Shown: one piece after another, positions 21,345-33,232 of the stretch
How positions within the stretch are numbered: the stretch's first letter is position 1
Layout: every line of letters starts with the position of its first letter
NCBI RefSeq assembly: GCF_905171775.1
Contig: NC_053490.1
Coordinates: forward strand, 514,494,695-514,558,694
Direction: 5' to 3'
DNA: 64,000 bases
Origin: Rana temporaria
Lineage: Eukaryota > Chordata > Amphibia > Anura > Ranidae
The notes under the pieces: generated by a model
The model's database searches: none
The model's input: only the letters and a program-made list of their open reading frames with translations
Told to the model about the DNA's origin: nothing
Translations under genes and position numbers: made by a program

Positions 21345-22502
21345 ATGCTAAACAGCAAAAGACCCCGACCTGGACCATCACCCCGCAGGAACAGGCCGAT
21401 CACCCTGAGGAGCGGAATCCGGAGATTCCTGTGTGAGCCTCACCGCCCAACAGCCGACGCCATTGCAGAGTCCCCACGTGCGTCTCCTCCGGCGCTCTTC
21501 TCCTCTCGCACGCTGACTCCCCTTCCTACACCTGCAATGGACACTGACCTGTCCCAGGGAGTCCCATCGATCCTCCGACCACCCGCACGGAGCTCCGCGC
21601 AACAGTCTGGCGACATGCCGGACGACCTCCGCTCCATCTTACAGGCCCTGCCCACCAAGGCCGACATCGAGGACCTCGTCCGCCGGGTTGAGGAAGCCCA
21701 TGGCCGCGCCATCCAGGAGGTAAGAGAGGAGCTGCAGGCTGTTGCCGAACGGGTAGACACGGGGGAGGCGTCCATCTCTTCACTAGAGCGGAGAGTGGCG
21801 GTGCTTGAGGGCTCTCAGGCATCGCAGGCAGCGACCGCCATAGACCTCCAGCTTCATTTAGAAGATCTGGAGGACCGCAGCCGCCGCAATAATTTGCGCT
21901 TACGCGGCCTCCCGGAGGCCACAGGATCGGAGGACCTGGCGGTATCAGTAATTGCCATCTTTCAGGGACTTCTTGGAGACTCACCCCCTGCCCTGGAACT
22001 TGACCGGGTTCACAGAACACTGGGCCCCAGGTCTACGGACCCAGACCGCCCCCACGATGTCCTATGCAGGCTGCATCGCTATACCCACAAGGAGTTGATC
22101 CTGCGCAAGGCCTGGGAACAAGGAGACATTAATTTTGATGGAGCCACAATAAAGATCCTGCCAGACCTTTCCAGGGCTACTTTGCAGCGAAGGGCCATAC
22201 TAAGACCAGTTCTTGACCTCGCCAGGAGAGTGGGAAGCACCTATCGCTGGGGATACCCCCTGGCGGTCACCTTCCGCAAGATGTCCTCCTCCTACACCCT
22301 ACGCACCCCAGCGGAGCTGCCAGGTCTCTTTTCCTTTTTTGCTACAGATCCGATAGAGGTCCCGAACTGGCTCATCATCCTGCCCCGCCAGCCGAACAGA
22401 CCGCTCCCCGGACCGCAGCGAGGAGGCTTTCCCCCGCGTCAGCAGAGATCAGCAAGGAGGATGCGGGCTTCTTCTTCCATAGAGGGGTCACGTGAGTCAT
22501 AA
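21345..22502 (+). CDS. L1 ORF1 protein (RNA-binding chaperone)
   Basis: ORF1p of L1 elements coats the element RNA as a trimer and helps it form the particle that reverse-transcribes into chromosomal DNA. The 385-codon frame is uninterrupted. Residues about 95-180 form a heptad-rich coiled coil (segments such as LVRRVEEAHGRAIQEV and SSLERRVAVLEG). From about residue 181 the RNA-recognition-like region begins (RRNNLRLRGLPE), followed by the C-terminal domain. The tail is Arg/Pro-rich and basic. An alternative start at Met65 (21537, MDTDLSQG) may be the true one, because the first 64 residues are low-complexity and proline/arginine-rich. No cysteine knuckle is evident. ORF2 lies about 1 kb downstream. 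Confidence 0.85.
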   Translation: MLNSKRPRPGPSPRRNRPITLRSGIRRFLCEPHRPTADAIAESPRASPPALFSSRTLTPLPTPAMDTDLSQGVPSILRPPARSSAQQSGDMPDDLRSILQALPTKADIEDLVRRVEEAHGRAIQEVREELQAVAERVDTGEASISSLERRVAVLEGSQASQAATAIDLQLHLEDLEDRSRRNNLRLRGLPEATGSEDLAVSVIAIFQGLLGDSPPALELDRVHRTLGPRSTDPDRPHDVLCRLHRYTHKELILRKAWEQGDINFDGATIKILPDLSRATLQRRAILRPVLDLARRVGSTYRWGYPLAVTFRKMSSSYTLRTPAELPGLFSFFATDPIEVPNWLIILPRQPNRPLPGPQRGGFPPRQQRSARRMRASSSIEGSRES

Positions 22503-23570
22503 ACAGCCAGACGCTATCTCACCATGTTGTTTTTTGTCTATGATGCACAGCTTTCTGCTCGGAACCCCCCCCCCCCTGCTGGCTGCTTGCTTCGCCGCCT
22601 GATGTCACTTTTGCCCCTATTTACTTAGGCGAGGGGGACGCCCCCCCGGATGCACCTGTGTACCCCCCCCCCCCCCCCGGTTGTTGGCTATGCTCATGGG
22701 GGAGCCTCCGACGGAGCCACCTGGACTATGAGAGGTCCGCCTTGCGAGGCCACGGCTGTCATATAGGAGACCTGGCTTTGAGCACACGGCTGGACATGCT
22801 CCTACGGAGTTGCCGTCATGCAGTATCCGGAGGTCCCCAATCATTGGGAGAGACCCCACGGCCGTGCCCTGACACGGCCTCAAACTCACGTTTAACCGCT
22901 GACTCACATTGGCCCTTAGTTTGGGGTGTTAGACGAGGGGGGGTGAGGGGTGGGTATGTGAGGGCTTGCCAGGTCCCACGCACGGCAGAGCCTACTCTGC
23001 CCATGGAGGGTGGAGAGGTGCTATATTCCTAAGCCCAGGAGGGGGTTGAGCGGGCGGCCCCTGGCGGAGGGAGGGGGGTGATTCGGGCTATTTTGTTAGT
23101 TCAGAGCTCAATTGTTCATTCTCTTATGTGCATTATGACGGTTTAAATAGGTTAATGATAGCGCTTGTCTGATGTTAGTATGTTATCTGCATGCATGTTA
23201 CGGTGTACTTATCTGCTTTTTGTTATTCAGAGTTCTCCCTTTTTTGGGGGACGGGGTGGCCGGGGGTGGCCAGCGAGCCTCTCGCTGGCTATCTCTTTCC
23301 AAATTCCCCACTTAGGACGACACTCTAATACCAGCTTCTGTTCTGGTGAGTGTCTAGGCACGGGTGTGCCCACTCTCTTAGTGTACCATACCTACTTATC
23401 TTTGTAGGTTCTTTGACTGTACTAAGTCTCCTCCGGAGGGAGTGCTTGGATTTCCAACCACCTCCTCTCTCTCTCTTCCCCACCCTCTACTATTCTTCAA
23501 CTCCCCACCTCCCTCTCCCCTCTACGCCCCCTCTCTTGCTACCCTTTTCCCTCCCCCATACAGACAGGGG

Positions 23571-26500
23571 TATGGACTCCATTCGGGTGGTATCTTTAAA
23601 TGCCAGAGGCCTGAACACACCTGAAAAGCGACGCATGTTGCTCAATGATTTGAAGGGGTCCCACGCTGATGTCGCCTTCATTCAGGAGACTCACTTTAAA
23701 CATGACAAACTACCCATACTGAAAAGTAGACTATTTCCATTGACTTACCACTCCACCAACCCTACAGCTAAATCCAAGGGTGCTACAATCTTGATTTCCA
23801 ACAAAGTGCCATGGAAATGTCAGGCGGAGCTGACAGACCCTGGAGGTCGGTTCGTCTTCCTGAAGGGCCTGATAGGTACCACTTTACTCACCTTAGCGAC
23901 TATATACGCCCCGAATGACCAACAGGCCAAATTTATCTCATCCACTCTGGGTAAATTGTCAGACTTCATGGAGGGTCAGTTGATTCTCGGCGGAGACTTC
24001 AACGCCCCCCTGATACCTACCTCTGACACGTCGTCCGGACGCTCGACGCTACCCCCGACGCAAAGAAAAAGAATAGCCACTGCCCTACACAAAGCACACC
24101 TGGTAGATGTGTGGCGCTTACAGCACCCCACAGAACGTGACTACACGTTTTACTCTACACCCCACAAACTATACTCCAGAATTGATTTTTTTATGATCCC
24201 ACACAACCAGCTTCACGCGGTCTCCGACTCGTCGATCGGCCACATCACCTGGTCAGACCACGCACCCATTTTTCTGACGTACACTTTAGATGGTGGCGCC
24301 CTGACTAGACCTAGGTTCTGGCGCCTTAATGAGAGCCTTCTCCAGACCCCGGAGGTCCTGGAGGATGTCTTGAGAGAGCTCCCCCTGTATTTCCAAGAAA
24401 ACGATACCCAGAACTGTGACCCTGGTTCGCTGTGGGAGGCCCACAAGTCGGTGATACGGGGTGTCCTCATCAAACATGGGGCACGCATCAAGAGAGAACG
24501 CAGCGCTCAATTGGTAGCGCTGCTTTCTAAACTTCATGCAGCGGAATCTCTACACAAACATAGGCCCACGCCTGACCTGGAGACTGAATTGGGGACCTTA
24601 CGCACACAAATTACAGACCTTCTACTTTATAGGGCCAAAGCAGCGATACAGATATGCCGAAAAATAGGATACGAGGCGGGCAACAAATGCGGCAGGGTTT
24701 TGGCCAGAGCGGTCAAGGAACAAAAGTCGGCGGCGTATATTCCTCACGTTGTCGGTCAGGGGGAGGTAGAGTCACACTTCCGCAAAATATTGCCCGGGAA
24801 TTTAGGGACTTTTACCACTCACTCTATAACCTACCAAACAGAGACCCGCCGCAAGCGGACATTGACGACTACATATCGTCTTCACTAATGCCATCTCTTC
24901 CCCCAGAAGCCCTGGAGGACATGGAGGCCCCGATCACACTGGAGGAAGTCCAGATTGCTTTGGGATCCATGAAACCGAATAAGGCCCCGGGCCCGGACGG
25001 CTTCACCGTCCAGTACTATAAGGCCCTTCTCCCGACCCTAGGCCCGCGTATGGTCTCCTTCTTTAACGCTATAGGCGGGGGTTCGCAGTTTCCCAGGGAC
25101 ACCCTAAAGGCCCATATCACGCTAATCCACAAGGAGGGCAAGGACTCGAGCTCCTGCGGGAGCTATAGACCCATCTCCCTTTTAAACACTGATTTGAAAC
25201 TGTTTACCAAAATCCTGTCCACCCGCTTGGCGCACCATCTCCAGTCCCTGTCTCATCTTGATCAGGTGGGCTTTATCCCTACAAGAGAGGCCAGGGACAA
25301 CACCATTAAGGTCCTTAACCTGGTCCACCTGGCAAACACAAACCACGTCCCCTCCGTCTTTGTCAGCACCGACGCCGAAAAGGCATTTGACAGGGTCAAC
25401 TGGAAATTCCTGTTCTCTGTCCTCCGACACATTGGGTTGGGGGGAAGGATGCTGACATGGATAGGTGGGATATACTCCAATCCGACGGCCCAAGTGAAGG
25501 TGAACGGAATTCTTTCGGACCCGTTCCCTATCATGAACGGCACGCGACAGGGTTGCCCGATGTCCCCTCTCCTGTTCGCCCTCTCTTTAGAACCTTTCTT
25601 GTGTAGAATAAGGCTGAACCCCGACATCCAGGGCCTTGCTGCAGGGACCTTGCAATGCAAGGTCTCTGCTTACGCAGACGATCTCCTCTTTTCCCTGACG
25701 AACCCAATAATTTCTCTCCCGAATCTTTTGAAGGAATTCCACACTTATGGAGCCATATCGAACCTTAAAATCAACTATTCCAAGTCAGAGGCGATGGGGG
25801 TGGCTATCTCCCCGCAGCGCATCTCAGTTATACAGGCAAGTTTCTCCTTCCAGTGGTCTGACACAGCCCTCAAGTATTTAGGTACGTTAATCCCAGCTGA
25901 CTTGTCAAAGGCATTCGTTCTAAACTTCCCCCCACTGCTGGCGAGGGCCCGCTCCCTGCTGGATAAATGGCATAAAGGACTACATTCTTGGTTCGGCAGA
26001 TGTAACCTCATAAAAATGTGCATTCTCCCCAAATTTCTTTACCTGTTCCAAGCCCTCCCCATCCAGATTCCTGCTTCTTTTCTTAAACAAGTACAAGGAC
26101 TTTTCACACGCTTTATATGGGCTCAGAAAAAACCCAGAGTAAATAAATCCCAAATGTCTCTACCTAAACAGTGCGGAGGCCTAGCCGTCCCCGACATTAG
26201 AAGGTACCAACAAGCTGCCCACTTATGTAGAATAGTGGACTGGGGGCGCAATGTGTCACATAAACTTTGGACTCAACTGGAACAATCCCAGACCATGTTC
26301 CCTTTAAAAAGCGCTCTATGGTGCTTCGGCGGTCTACCCCCAGGGCTGAAATCCCACCCACTAATAGGCACCACACTGAGGATTAGCTCCCGCGTGGTCA
26401 TGAGGGCGCTCCTGACGTCCGCGTCCTCACCACTTTTCCCGATTCTTGGTCACCCGAACTTCCTGCCGGGTCTCCATCCGGCGGAGTACTCGGATCTGAG

Positions 26501-27377
26501 GGAGAAGGGCTGGGACCGGGCGTCTAGATTTGTGACATCGGGACGCTGGGCTTCGTTGACTGAATTGATGGACACTGCAGGCGAATACAACCTCCCCTTC
26601 TGGAACGCGGTGCGGCTGCACCACTTCCTTCACTCTATCCCTGACCCGCAGAAGTTCTCACGTCCCCTGACGACGTTCGAAGAATTCTGCTCGGGGACCG
26701 GACCGGTATCGCAGACCCTCTCACAAATGTATTCGCTCCTAAACTCACCTCCTACGCAGCCCAGCTTGCGTTGCCTGGAGAAATGGGAAACAGACCTTAA
26801 CCGGACCTTCTCGATTGCGCAGAGGCAACGTATCATCACCTTAGCTATCAAGTCCTCCTCATGCACCAGAAACCAGGAAGCATCAGGAAACCAACTTCAA
26901 ACTTTTTTCCAGATGGTATCTTACGCCCACCAGGTTGCACAGGTGCTTCCCCTCTACGTCGGACCGCTGTTGGCGGTGCGGGGTGGAGGCGGGCTCACTG
27001 CTACACATTTTTTGGTCATGCCCAAGACTGACGAACTTCTGGACAGAGGTTCGCCGTATTACACAGACATTCACAGAGTATGTGATCCCGGACGACGCAT
27101 CGTTTTTTCTGCTGCACCAGTCAACGATGTCGTCAAGTCCTACAAAAAATCGCTGGTGTGCCACCTTGTGAATGCCGCCAAGGCGTGCATTCCCCTCTGC
27201 TGGAAGCAGCAGTGCCCGCCGTCGGTTGGGTGCTGGCTGCGGAAGGTGGAGGAAACAAAACAGATGGAGGATTTGATCCTCACTGCGCAACATAAACGCG
27301 AGGCCTTTACTGAGGTTTGGGGTATCTGGAACGTTTTTATTTTCTCGGACGAGGGTGCATCCCTACGAGGGTCTTGA
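23571..27377 (+). pseudogene. L1 ORF2: endonuclease-reverse transcriptase, frameshifted
   Basis: ORF2p nicks target DNA and copies the element RNA onto the nick. The start is MDSIRVVSLNARGLN at 23571. The apurinic-type endonuclease shows SLNARG, IQETHF, GGDFNAPL and SDHAPI (Ser-Asp-His at 24253-24261). The reverse transcriptase shows NKAPGPDGF, AEKAFDRVNW, GTRQGCPMSPLLF and YADD (25671-25682). The C-terminal Cys-rich domain (CWRCGVEAGSLLHIFWSC) is at about 26965-27020. Three frameshifts break it: near 24785-24795 (between endonuclease and RT), near 26870-26890, and near 27130-27145; the last two compensate each other around the Cys-rich domain. All catalytic residues remain readable, so decay is recent. 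L1-clade placement rests on domain order and the C-terminal Cys motif. Confidence 0.92.
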
Positions 27378-27752
27378 TGCCACGTTGGTCGGAAACGGTG
27401 CCGTCTACTTCCAACCCTGTCTGTATCCCCCATTCCACCCCCCCCCCTTTTTTTTTCTCTCTTTTTTCATTCTTCCTTCCCCTTTGCCCTCCTCTCTTCT
27501 CTGCTACACCTGATCTCACTTCTACTTCTATTTTAAGATAAAATTAAGCACGGGGAGGTTCCGGCTCTTTGATGCCATCCATGTTGGTATGGTTAGCAAC
27601 ATACATGTCGTTATAACTGATCTTAAGTATATTTAAATACAATGTCATTTTAAAATGCTAGCGGAAATATGTACATAACTCTTTTGTACCTCTCTTCTAA
27701 GGACATGTATGTCATTGTTGTAATGTTGGAATTTTTCCATGAGTGCTTTCTC

Positions 27753-27781
27753 AATAAAATATATATTTGAAAAAAAAAAAA
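27753..27781 (+). promoter_or_regulatory. L1 polyadenylation signal and A-tail
   Basis: AATAAA at 27753-27758 is followed by a short AT-rich spacer and an A-run that merges with the right target duplication. Confidence 0.85.
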
Positions 27782-28270
27782 AAATTACGTCCAGCCCCAT
27801 TCACGGACGACTTACGCAAACAACATAAAATTTTCAAATTTCATTGCGGGAACGACGGCCATACTTAACATTGGTACGCCGCATATACGCCTCATATAGC
27901 AGGGGTCATTTTACACCGGGAAAAGCCTAACGTAAGCGGCGTATCTGTACTGCGTCGGCCGGGCGTACGTTCGTGAATTTGCGTATCTAGCTGATTTACA
28001 TATTTCTAAGCATACATCAGCGTACACGCCCCTAGCGGCCAGCGTAAATATGCAGTTAAGATCCGACGGCGTAACAGGCTTACGCCAGTCGGATCTAATA
28101 GAAATCTATGCGTAACTGATTCTAAGAATCAGGCGCATAGATACGACGGCACAACTCAGAGATACGACAGCGTATCTCCTTTGTGAATCTGGGCCTGTGC
28201 ATGCATTTTTAGTGCAGAAAAAATGCACACGAAACTGTACGGAACTGCGTCTGGTGTAAACTGGCCCTTA

Positions 28271-28607
28271 GCCCAGGTTCACACTGGGTACGATTTGGTT
28301 CGATTTGAGATGCGATTTCACTTGTGAAATCGCATCTCAAATCGGTGGCATTTGCCGGCAATTGTCGGCAATGACACCGTCCTAATCGGTGCGACGCCGC
28401 ATCTGCGGCGCTGCACCGATTTCAAAAAGTAGTTCCTGTACTACTTTTTGCGATTTAGGGCCGCGATTTACATAGACATCTGTGCAGAAACCTGCACAGA
28501 TGTCTCTTAAATCGCGGCCGAAATCGGGACTGCCAGCGGGAGTGAAATCCTGCGAGTTCAGCTGAACTCGTACGGCTTCACTCCCGCAGCCCAGTGTGAA
28601 CCAGGAC
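28271..28607 (-). mobile_element. TWA-target MITE, reverse copy of 2789-3125
   Basis: 337 bp, the same length as the copy at 2789-3125 and its reverse complement in order of blocks (GATTTGAGATGCGATTTCAC at the left, CTCCCGCAGCCCAGTGTGAA at the right). Flanks TTA and TCA differ at one base. It is non-coding. Confidence 0.8.
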
Positions 28608-28847
28608 TCAATGTAGTAAATGAGAGTGGGGAAAAATTTATGACAGAGAAAGTGGCCCATTTTGGGGATAATTAGAGACAGGCGTGTTTTGCATTCAGTC
28701 AATTAGGATCCTCCTGTGGAAATCATTGCTGCTGGGGCAGCATGTGTCCAGACCTGTCTAAACCTGAGACTCTAAATAGAAAGGTGCCAGAAAAAAATTG
28801 ATGTCTGACTTGAATGACAGTTGGAGTTTGTAAAGAAACAGACACAG
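28608..28847. other. No gene seen
   Basis: Short stretch with no bounded repeat or ORF. Confidence 0.4.
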
Positions 28848-29084
28848 GCTCTGATTCAGAAAGGAGTTACGTCGGCGTATCTCCAGATACGCCGTCGTAA
28901 CTCCGAATGCGGGCCGTCGCATCTCGGCGCCTGATTCATAGAATCAGATACGCCTCAATGTTGCCTAGATACAAGCGGCGTAAGTCTCCTACGCCGTCGT
29001 ATCTTAGGGTGCAATAATTACGCTGACCGCTAGGGGCGCTTCCCTAGACTTCCGCGTTGAATATGCAAATTTCCATTTGCATAG
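28848..29084 (+). mobile_element. GGGCC-family MITE, left fragment (copy I)
   Basis: It begins GGCTCTGATTCAG, contains the hairpins seen in copy J and two octamers (29063-29070 and, inverted, 29075-29082), then stops. The rest of the element is gone. Confidence 0.75.
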
Positions 29085-29093
29085 CATACTAGC

Positions 29094-29460
29094 TCGTTAT
29101 GTATTACTTACCTCAGATCGAAGCCCCCACAGTGGTCCACGTCTCCCCCTCCGGCCGCCAACATGTCGTACCGGAGTTACTTACGGGTACCGCAGCTCCG
29201 GCGCTGTGATTGGCCAGAGCCGCAATGACGTCATTCCCGCATGCAAGAGCCTCCGGTAACGGCATGAAGACTGAAGCATAGGTGCCATTGCTTCAGTTTG
29301 CCCCAGTGCGCATGTGCCGATGACTTCGGGACATGCAGACACAGGGGGATATCTCCTAAACTGTGCAGGTTTAGGAGATATCATGGGTAGCTACAGGTAA
29401 GCCTTAGTATAGGCATTCCTGTAGCAAAAAGTTATTAAAAAGGGTTTACAACCACTTTTA
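29094..29460. repeat. TTAA-type repeat (fragment)
   Basis: The right end AGGGTTTACAACCACTTTTA is the complement of the left end of the repeat at 33233-33692. CTCCTAAACTGTGCAGGTTT followed by its complement forms a hairpin at about 29352-29382. It is non-coding. Confidence 0.5.
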
Positions 29461-29462
29461 CT

Positions 29463-29800
29463 GTGTTAGAGAAATGTTCACAATACTGACTTTAAAGCGC
29501 AATAGGGGAATATGGGCTTTGCGCCTGCTGTGTGAGGTCTGGGAAGAAGTAGATTCACATCCGTGGAACTACAAGTATCACCAGCCAGTCTGTAAAGAAA
29601 TTACTCAGCAGTACTGTTGTTAACTATCACAAGGGCTGTGCCCGCTCACCACTACGGACATCAGACGGATAGAGGGTTCCAGCCTCTGCGCTGGAATAGC
29701 GATGCTGTCCTCTGTGATCCCTCAGAGGCTGGCAATCTGGCTCCCCGCTGTGTAGGCCGCAGGTTCTCCACTCCCTGTCACACAGACCTCCTGCTGGCAG
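29463..29800. other. No gene seen
   Basis: No supported ORF. The right end contains the TSD GCTGGCAG (29793-29800) of the next element. Confidence 0.4.
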
Positions 29801-31572
29801 CAGGGCCGGTACAAGGCAGGGGCGGGCGGGCGGGGCGAGTGCCCTGGGCGCTACCATTCCGTATAGGAGGGGGGCGCAGTTCTGACAAACAGGCAGCCGC
29901 GACCGCCACACGCCAGACCAGTACACTTGTGTGTCTAGTACTAGTAGTAAGCGCGGGCAGCGGCTGCCGAGTGCGCTCCTCACCTTCTGGCTCCCTTTCC
30001 TCTTTGTTTACCAACTCCCCCTATGGAGTCAGTTGGTCCATTCCAGCGTCGTGAGCCGCGTGACGTCACGGCCGGAGGTGGGCTGAGAGAGGGAGGACTC
30101 GGAGCAGCACTGCGCAGGGAGCTGTGTCTGCTGAGCTGGCAACTGGCAAGGACTAGTCACGAGGAGCCCGAGCGTGCCTAGGAACCTGGCAGCAGTGTGC
30201 TACGCTACAGTACTGCAAAGAAGACTACTGACTACTAAAAAGTAAGCAGAACAGAACAGAACAGAACCTGTTAAAGCAACTAATTAAATGGCTGTTATGG
30301 GGGGGGGGGTGGTAAGCTGACTGAGGTGATCAGCACTTTGTGTTATTTTGAACCATGCCTTCTCTAACTAGCAAAAAAAAACCATCAATTGCAGCCTCAC
30401 TATGCCACCAAACGCAGCCACTGTACCATCACATGCAGCCACTGTGCCAACACACGCAGCCACTGTACCATCAATTGTCGTCACTGTGCCAATCACACGC
30501 AGCCACTGTGCCCAACACACGCAGCCACTGTTCCAACACACGCAGCCACTGTTCCAACACACGCAGCCACTGTTCCAACACACGCAGCCACTGTGCCATC
30601 AATTGTCGCCACTGTGCCCATCACACGCAGCCACTGTGCCCATCACACGCAGCCACTGTGCCCATCACACGCAGCCACTGTGCGCATCACACACAGCCAC
30701 TGTGCCAATACACCATAAATTGTTGCCAGTTTGCCCCATCAATTGCCGCCAGTGTGCCCATCAATTGCCGCCAGTGTGCCCATCAATTGCCGCCAGTGTT
30801 CCCATCAATTGCCGCCAGTGTGCCAATCAATTGCAATCAACGCAGCCACTGTGCCCATCACACGCAGCCACTGTGCCCATCACACACAGCCACTGTGCCC
30901 ATCACATACAGCCAGTGTGCCGATCGAACGCAGCCAGTGTGCCATCAAACACAGCCGCTGAGTGGCTGTGTTTGATGGCACAGTGGCTGCCTTTGATCGG
31001 CACACTGGCGGCAATTGATGGAGCAAACTGGCAACAATTGATGGTTACAGACTGTAACCATCAATTGTTGCCAGTTTGCCCCATCAATATCCGCCAGTGT
31101 GCTTCCAGTGTGCCCATCAATTGCCACCAGTGTGCCCATCAATTGCCGCCAGTGTGCCCATCAATTGCAATCAACGCAGCCACTGTGCCCATCAAATGCA
31201 GCCACTGTGCCTGTCACACGTAGCCACTGTGCCCATCAAATGCAGTCACTGTGCCATCAAACACAGCCACTCAGCTGTGCCATCAAACACAGCCACTGAG
31301 TGGCTGTGTTTGATGGCACAGTGGCTGCGTTTGATGGCACAGTGGCTGCGTTTAATGGGCATACTGGCAGCACACTAGCGGCAATTGATGGGGCAAACTG
31401 GCAACAATTGATGGTTACAGACTGTGTGCTGCCAGTGTGCCCATCAATTGCCGCCAGTTTGCTGGTGGAGGAGGCTGACTGAGGTGACCAGCACTTTGTT
31501 AATAAAAACGGGGGGGGGGGGCGCAGTTTGCCATCTTCGCCCTGGGCACCAAATGGCCTTGTCCCAGCACTG
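29801..31572. mobile_element. 1.8-kb non-autonomous hAT with large minisatellite
   Basis: Ends CAGGGCCGGTACAAGG and CCTTGTCCCAGCACTG are imperfectly inverted. An exact 8-bp duplication GCTGGCAG flanks it (29793-29800 and 31573-31580). The left 500 bp is GC-rich, the centre is a minisatellite, and no transposase is present. A G-run near 31511 and a C-rich block follow the array. Confidence 0.9.
30385..31480. repeat. Minisatellite array with inverted blocks, unit about 22 bp
   Basis: Units resemble CACGCAGCCACTGTGCCCAT and, in the middle, CAATTGCCGCCAGTGTGCCC. Blocks in the reverse sense occur at about 30957-31045 and 31298-31420 (GAGTGGCTGTGTTTGATGGC), so parts of the array are palindromic. 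Long ORFs on both strands are repeat translations. The array sits inside the hAT at 29801-31572. Confidence 0.9.
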
Positions 31573-31580
31573 GCTGGCAG

Positions 31581-32219
31581 GGTCAGAATGGCATCCAGAG
31601 GGAGCGAAAATAGGCCGTACACGCTCTTTTATTTCCTCTTCCAGCAGGCTGCTCTGTGCGCACAGCATTCTGTTACATGTGGTTCAGATTGGTCCGTCTA
31701 ACAGTGTCACTTCCTAATCCCGCACTACATGTTCCATGATGCATTGCTCTGGTCGTTCTCACAGGAAAGAAAAAAAAACACACATATAGTCCAGCATGCA
31801 CTAGAGGGAGCCAAACCCATATATGAAAAAACAACAAACTGTCCCTTAATAATAAGCACAGTAGCAAACCTTGGCTACATAAGTTTTGTCATCAATTCAT
31901 TATTCGGGAAGTGTGTGGAAACCAGTATCCAGTACTTCTGAGTCCACAAATATAGGTGCACATTTATGACAATTTGAATGGCATTGAGTAGTGCCTGTGT
32001 TCACAGGTAGAGAACTAGAATACTTTCCAAAATGAAATTATGTTCAACCGAGTTAAAGGTGTAGATAGGATAAAAGAGGGTAGTAAGAAAAGACGAGAGA
32101 CATAAAAAGAGAAAAGGAGGAAGTATATATGAGAGAAGGGGAGAGGGGAATCTCTATTTGGAGGGAAAAAAAAGGGATATCAATTTTATTTGTGTACAGC
32201 GTCGCACGACCGCTGTCAG
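31581..32219. other. No gene seen
   Basis: No bounded element or supported ORF; AG-rich tract at 32060-32180. Confidence 0.4.
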
Positions 32220-33232
32220 TTAACCATTTCCGGACCGCCGCACGACTATATACGTCGGCACTTAGCTGCCATAACGCAGATATCTTCGTCTTCAGGCAGC
32301 GGTCTGGTTTCCGATAATGGTGGTTTCTGCAGTGGAAATTGCAGCAAGATAACTGTTATCGGCAGCGGGAAAGGGCCCCCCCTTCCTGCCGCTCCCCTAT
32401 GCCCTCCGCCACTTACCGTAACCGTCGGTAGCAACAGAGGTGATCAGGTCCTTGCTGTGGCTGGGTATGGAGACGAGTGAGGGGAAGATAGCCTCCACCC
32501 GTTTCCATACCATAGCAGGCCGGAAGCAACGTCAAAACGTTACTTCCGCCCATAGCTCTTAAAGGGCCATTTTTAAAAAATATATATATATTTTATTGCA
32601 TTTTAGTGCAAATATGCGATCTAAGGTCTTTTTGACCCCAGATCTCATATTTAAGAGGACCTCTCATATTTTTTTCCTTTACAAGGGATTTTTACATCCC
32701 TTGTAATAGGAGTAAAAGTGACAATTTAATTTTTTGAAAGAACAGTATAATTTTTTTTTATAAAGGGTAATATAAATTAGAAAAACATTTTTTTTAAACG
32801 TGCCCCGTCCTGCCGAGCTTGCGTGCAGAAGCGAACGCATATGTAAGCAGCGCCCGCATATGAAAACAGTATTCAAACAACACATGTGAGGTATCGCTGC
32901 GATTGATAGAGCGAGAGCAATAATTCTAATCCTAGAACTCCTCTGTAACTTAAAACATGCAACCTATAGAATTTTTTAAACGTCGCCTATGGAGATTTTT
33001 AAGGGTAAAAGTTTGTTGCCATTCCACGAGCGGGCGCAATTTTGAAGCGTGACATGTTGGGTATCAATTTACTCAGCATAGCATTATCTTTAACACTATA
33101 AAAAAATTGGGCTAATTTTACTGTTGTCTTATTTTTTTTTATTAAAAAAAGTGTATTCTTTTAATTTTCTAGCAAAAAAAAAAACGTTGTTTTTAACTTG
33201 TAAACAACATATCTGAAAAAGAGGCTCGGTCC
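32220..33232. repeat. TTAACC-type repeat (copy 1)
   Basis: It starts TTAACCATTTCCGGACCGCC and ATACGTCGGCA. The block CCATTCCACGAGCG...GACATGTTGGGTATC (about 33019-33065) is shared with the copy at 59850-61109. Its right end is not the expected AAGTGGTTAA; it runs directly into the next TTAA-type repeat. Confidence 0.65.

Larger units (their letters stand above)
21238..27781 (+). mobile_element. Full-length L1-clade LINE with 14-bp target duplications
   Basis: A 6.5-kb non-LTR retrotransposon with a short 5' region, ORF1 (21345-22502), a long inter-ORF spacer (22503-23570, with C-runs at about 22567 and 22664-22679), ORF2 (23571-27377), a pyrimidine-rich 3' UTR, AATAAA at 27753-27758 and an A-tail. 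The direct repeat AAATTACGTCCAGC flanks it (21224-21237 and 27782-27795), as expected for target-primed reverse transcription. The 5' end GGGCGTGGC looks complete. ORF2 is frameshifted, so this copy is not autonomous now. Confidence 0.95.
20927..28195 (-). mobile_element. GGGCC-family MITE, copy H, split by L1
   Basis: The MITE is 20927-21237 plus 27796-28195, about 710 bp in all. The right end is GAATCTGGGCC; roughly the first dozen bases at the left are missing or diverged. The split falls at GTCCAGC/CCCATTCAC, and the joined target order agrees with copies M and N, so the L1 entered an existing MITE. The octamer position reads ATTTACAT near 28003. Confidence 0.85.

Noticed and set aside
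21378..22020. Antisense ORFs within L1 ORF1
   Set aside because: Shadows of the real ORF1 frame in GC-rich DNA; compositionally biased and without domains.
21238..27781. Site-specific Tx1-type LINE using the GGGCC MITE as a fixed target
   Set aside because: Only one insertion is seen, and the GTCCAGC/CCCATT target in other GGGCC copies is empty. The 14-bp TSD fits ordinary L1 integration. It remains testable genome-wide.
30355..31378. Long overlapping ORFs with Cys/His/Pro-rich repeats, up to 273 codons
   Set aside because: They are translations of the 22-bp minisatellite, open in several frames on both strands because the unit has few stops. There is no domain or codon signal.
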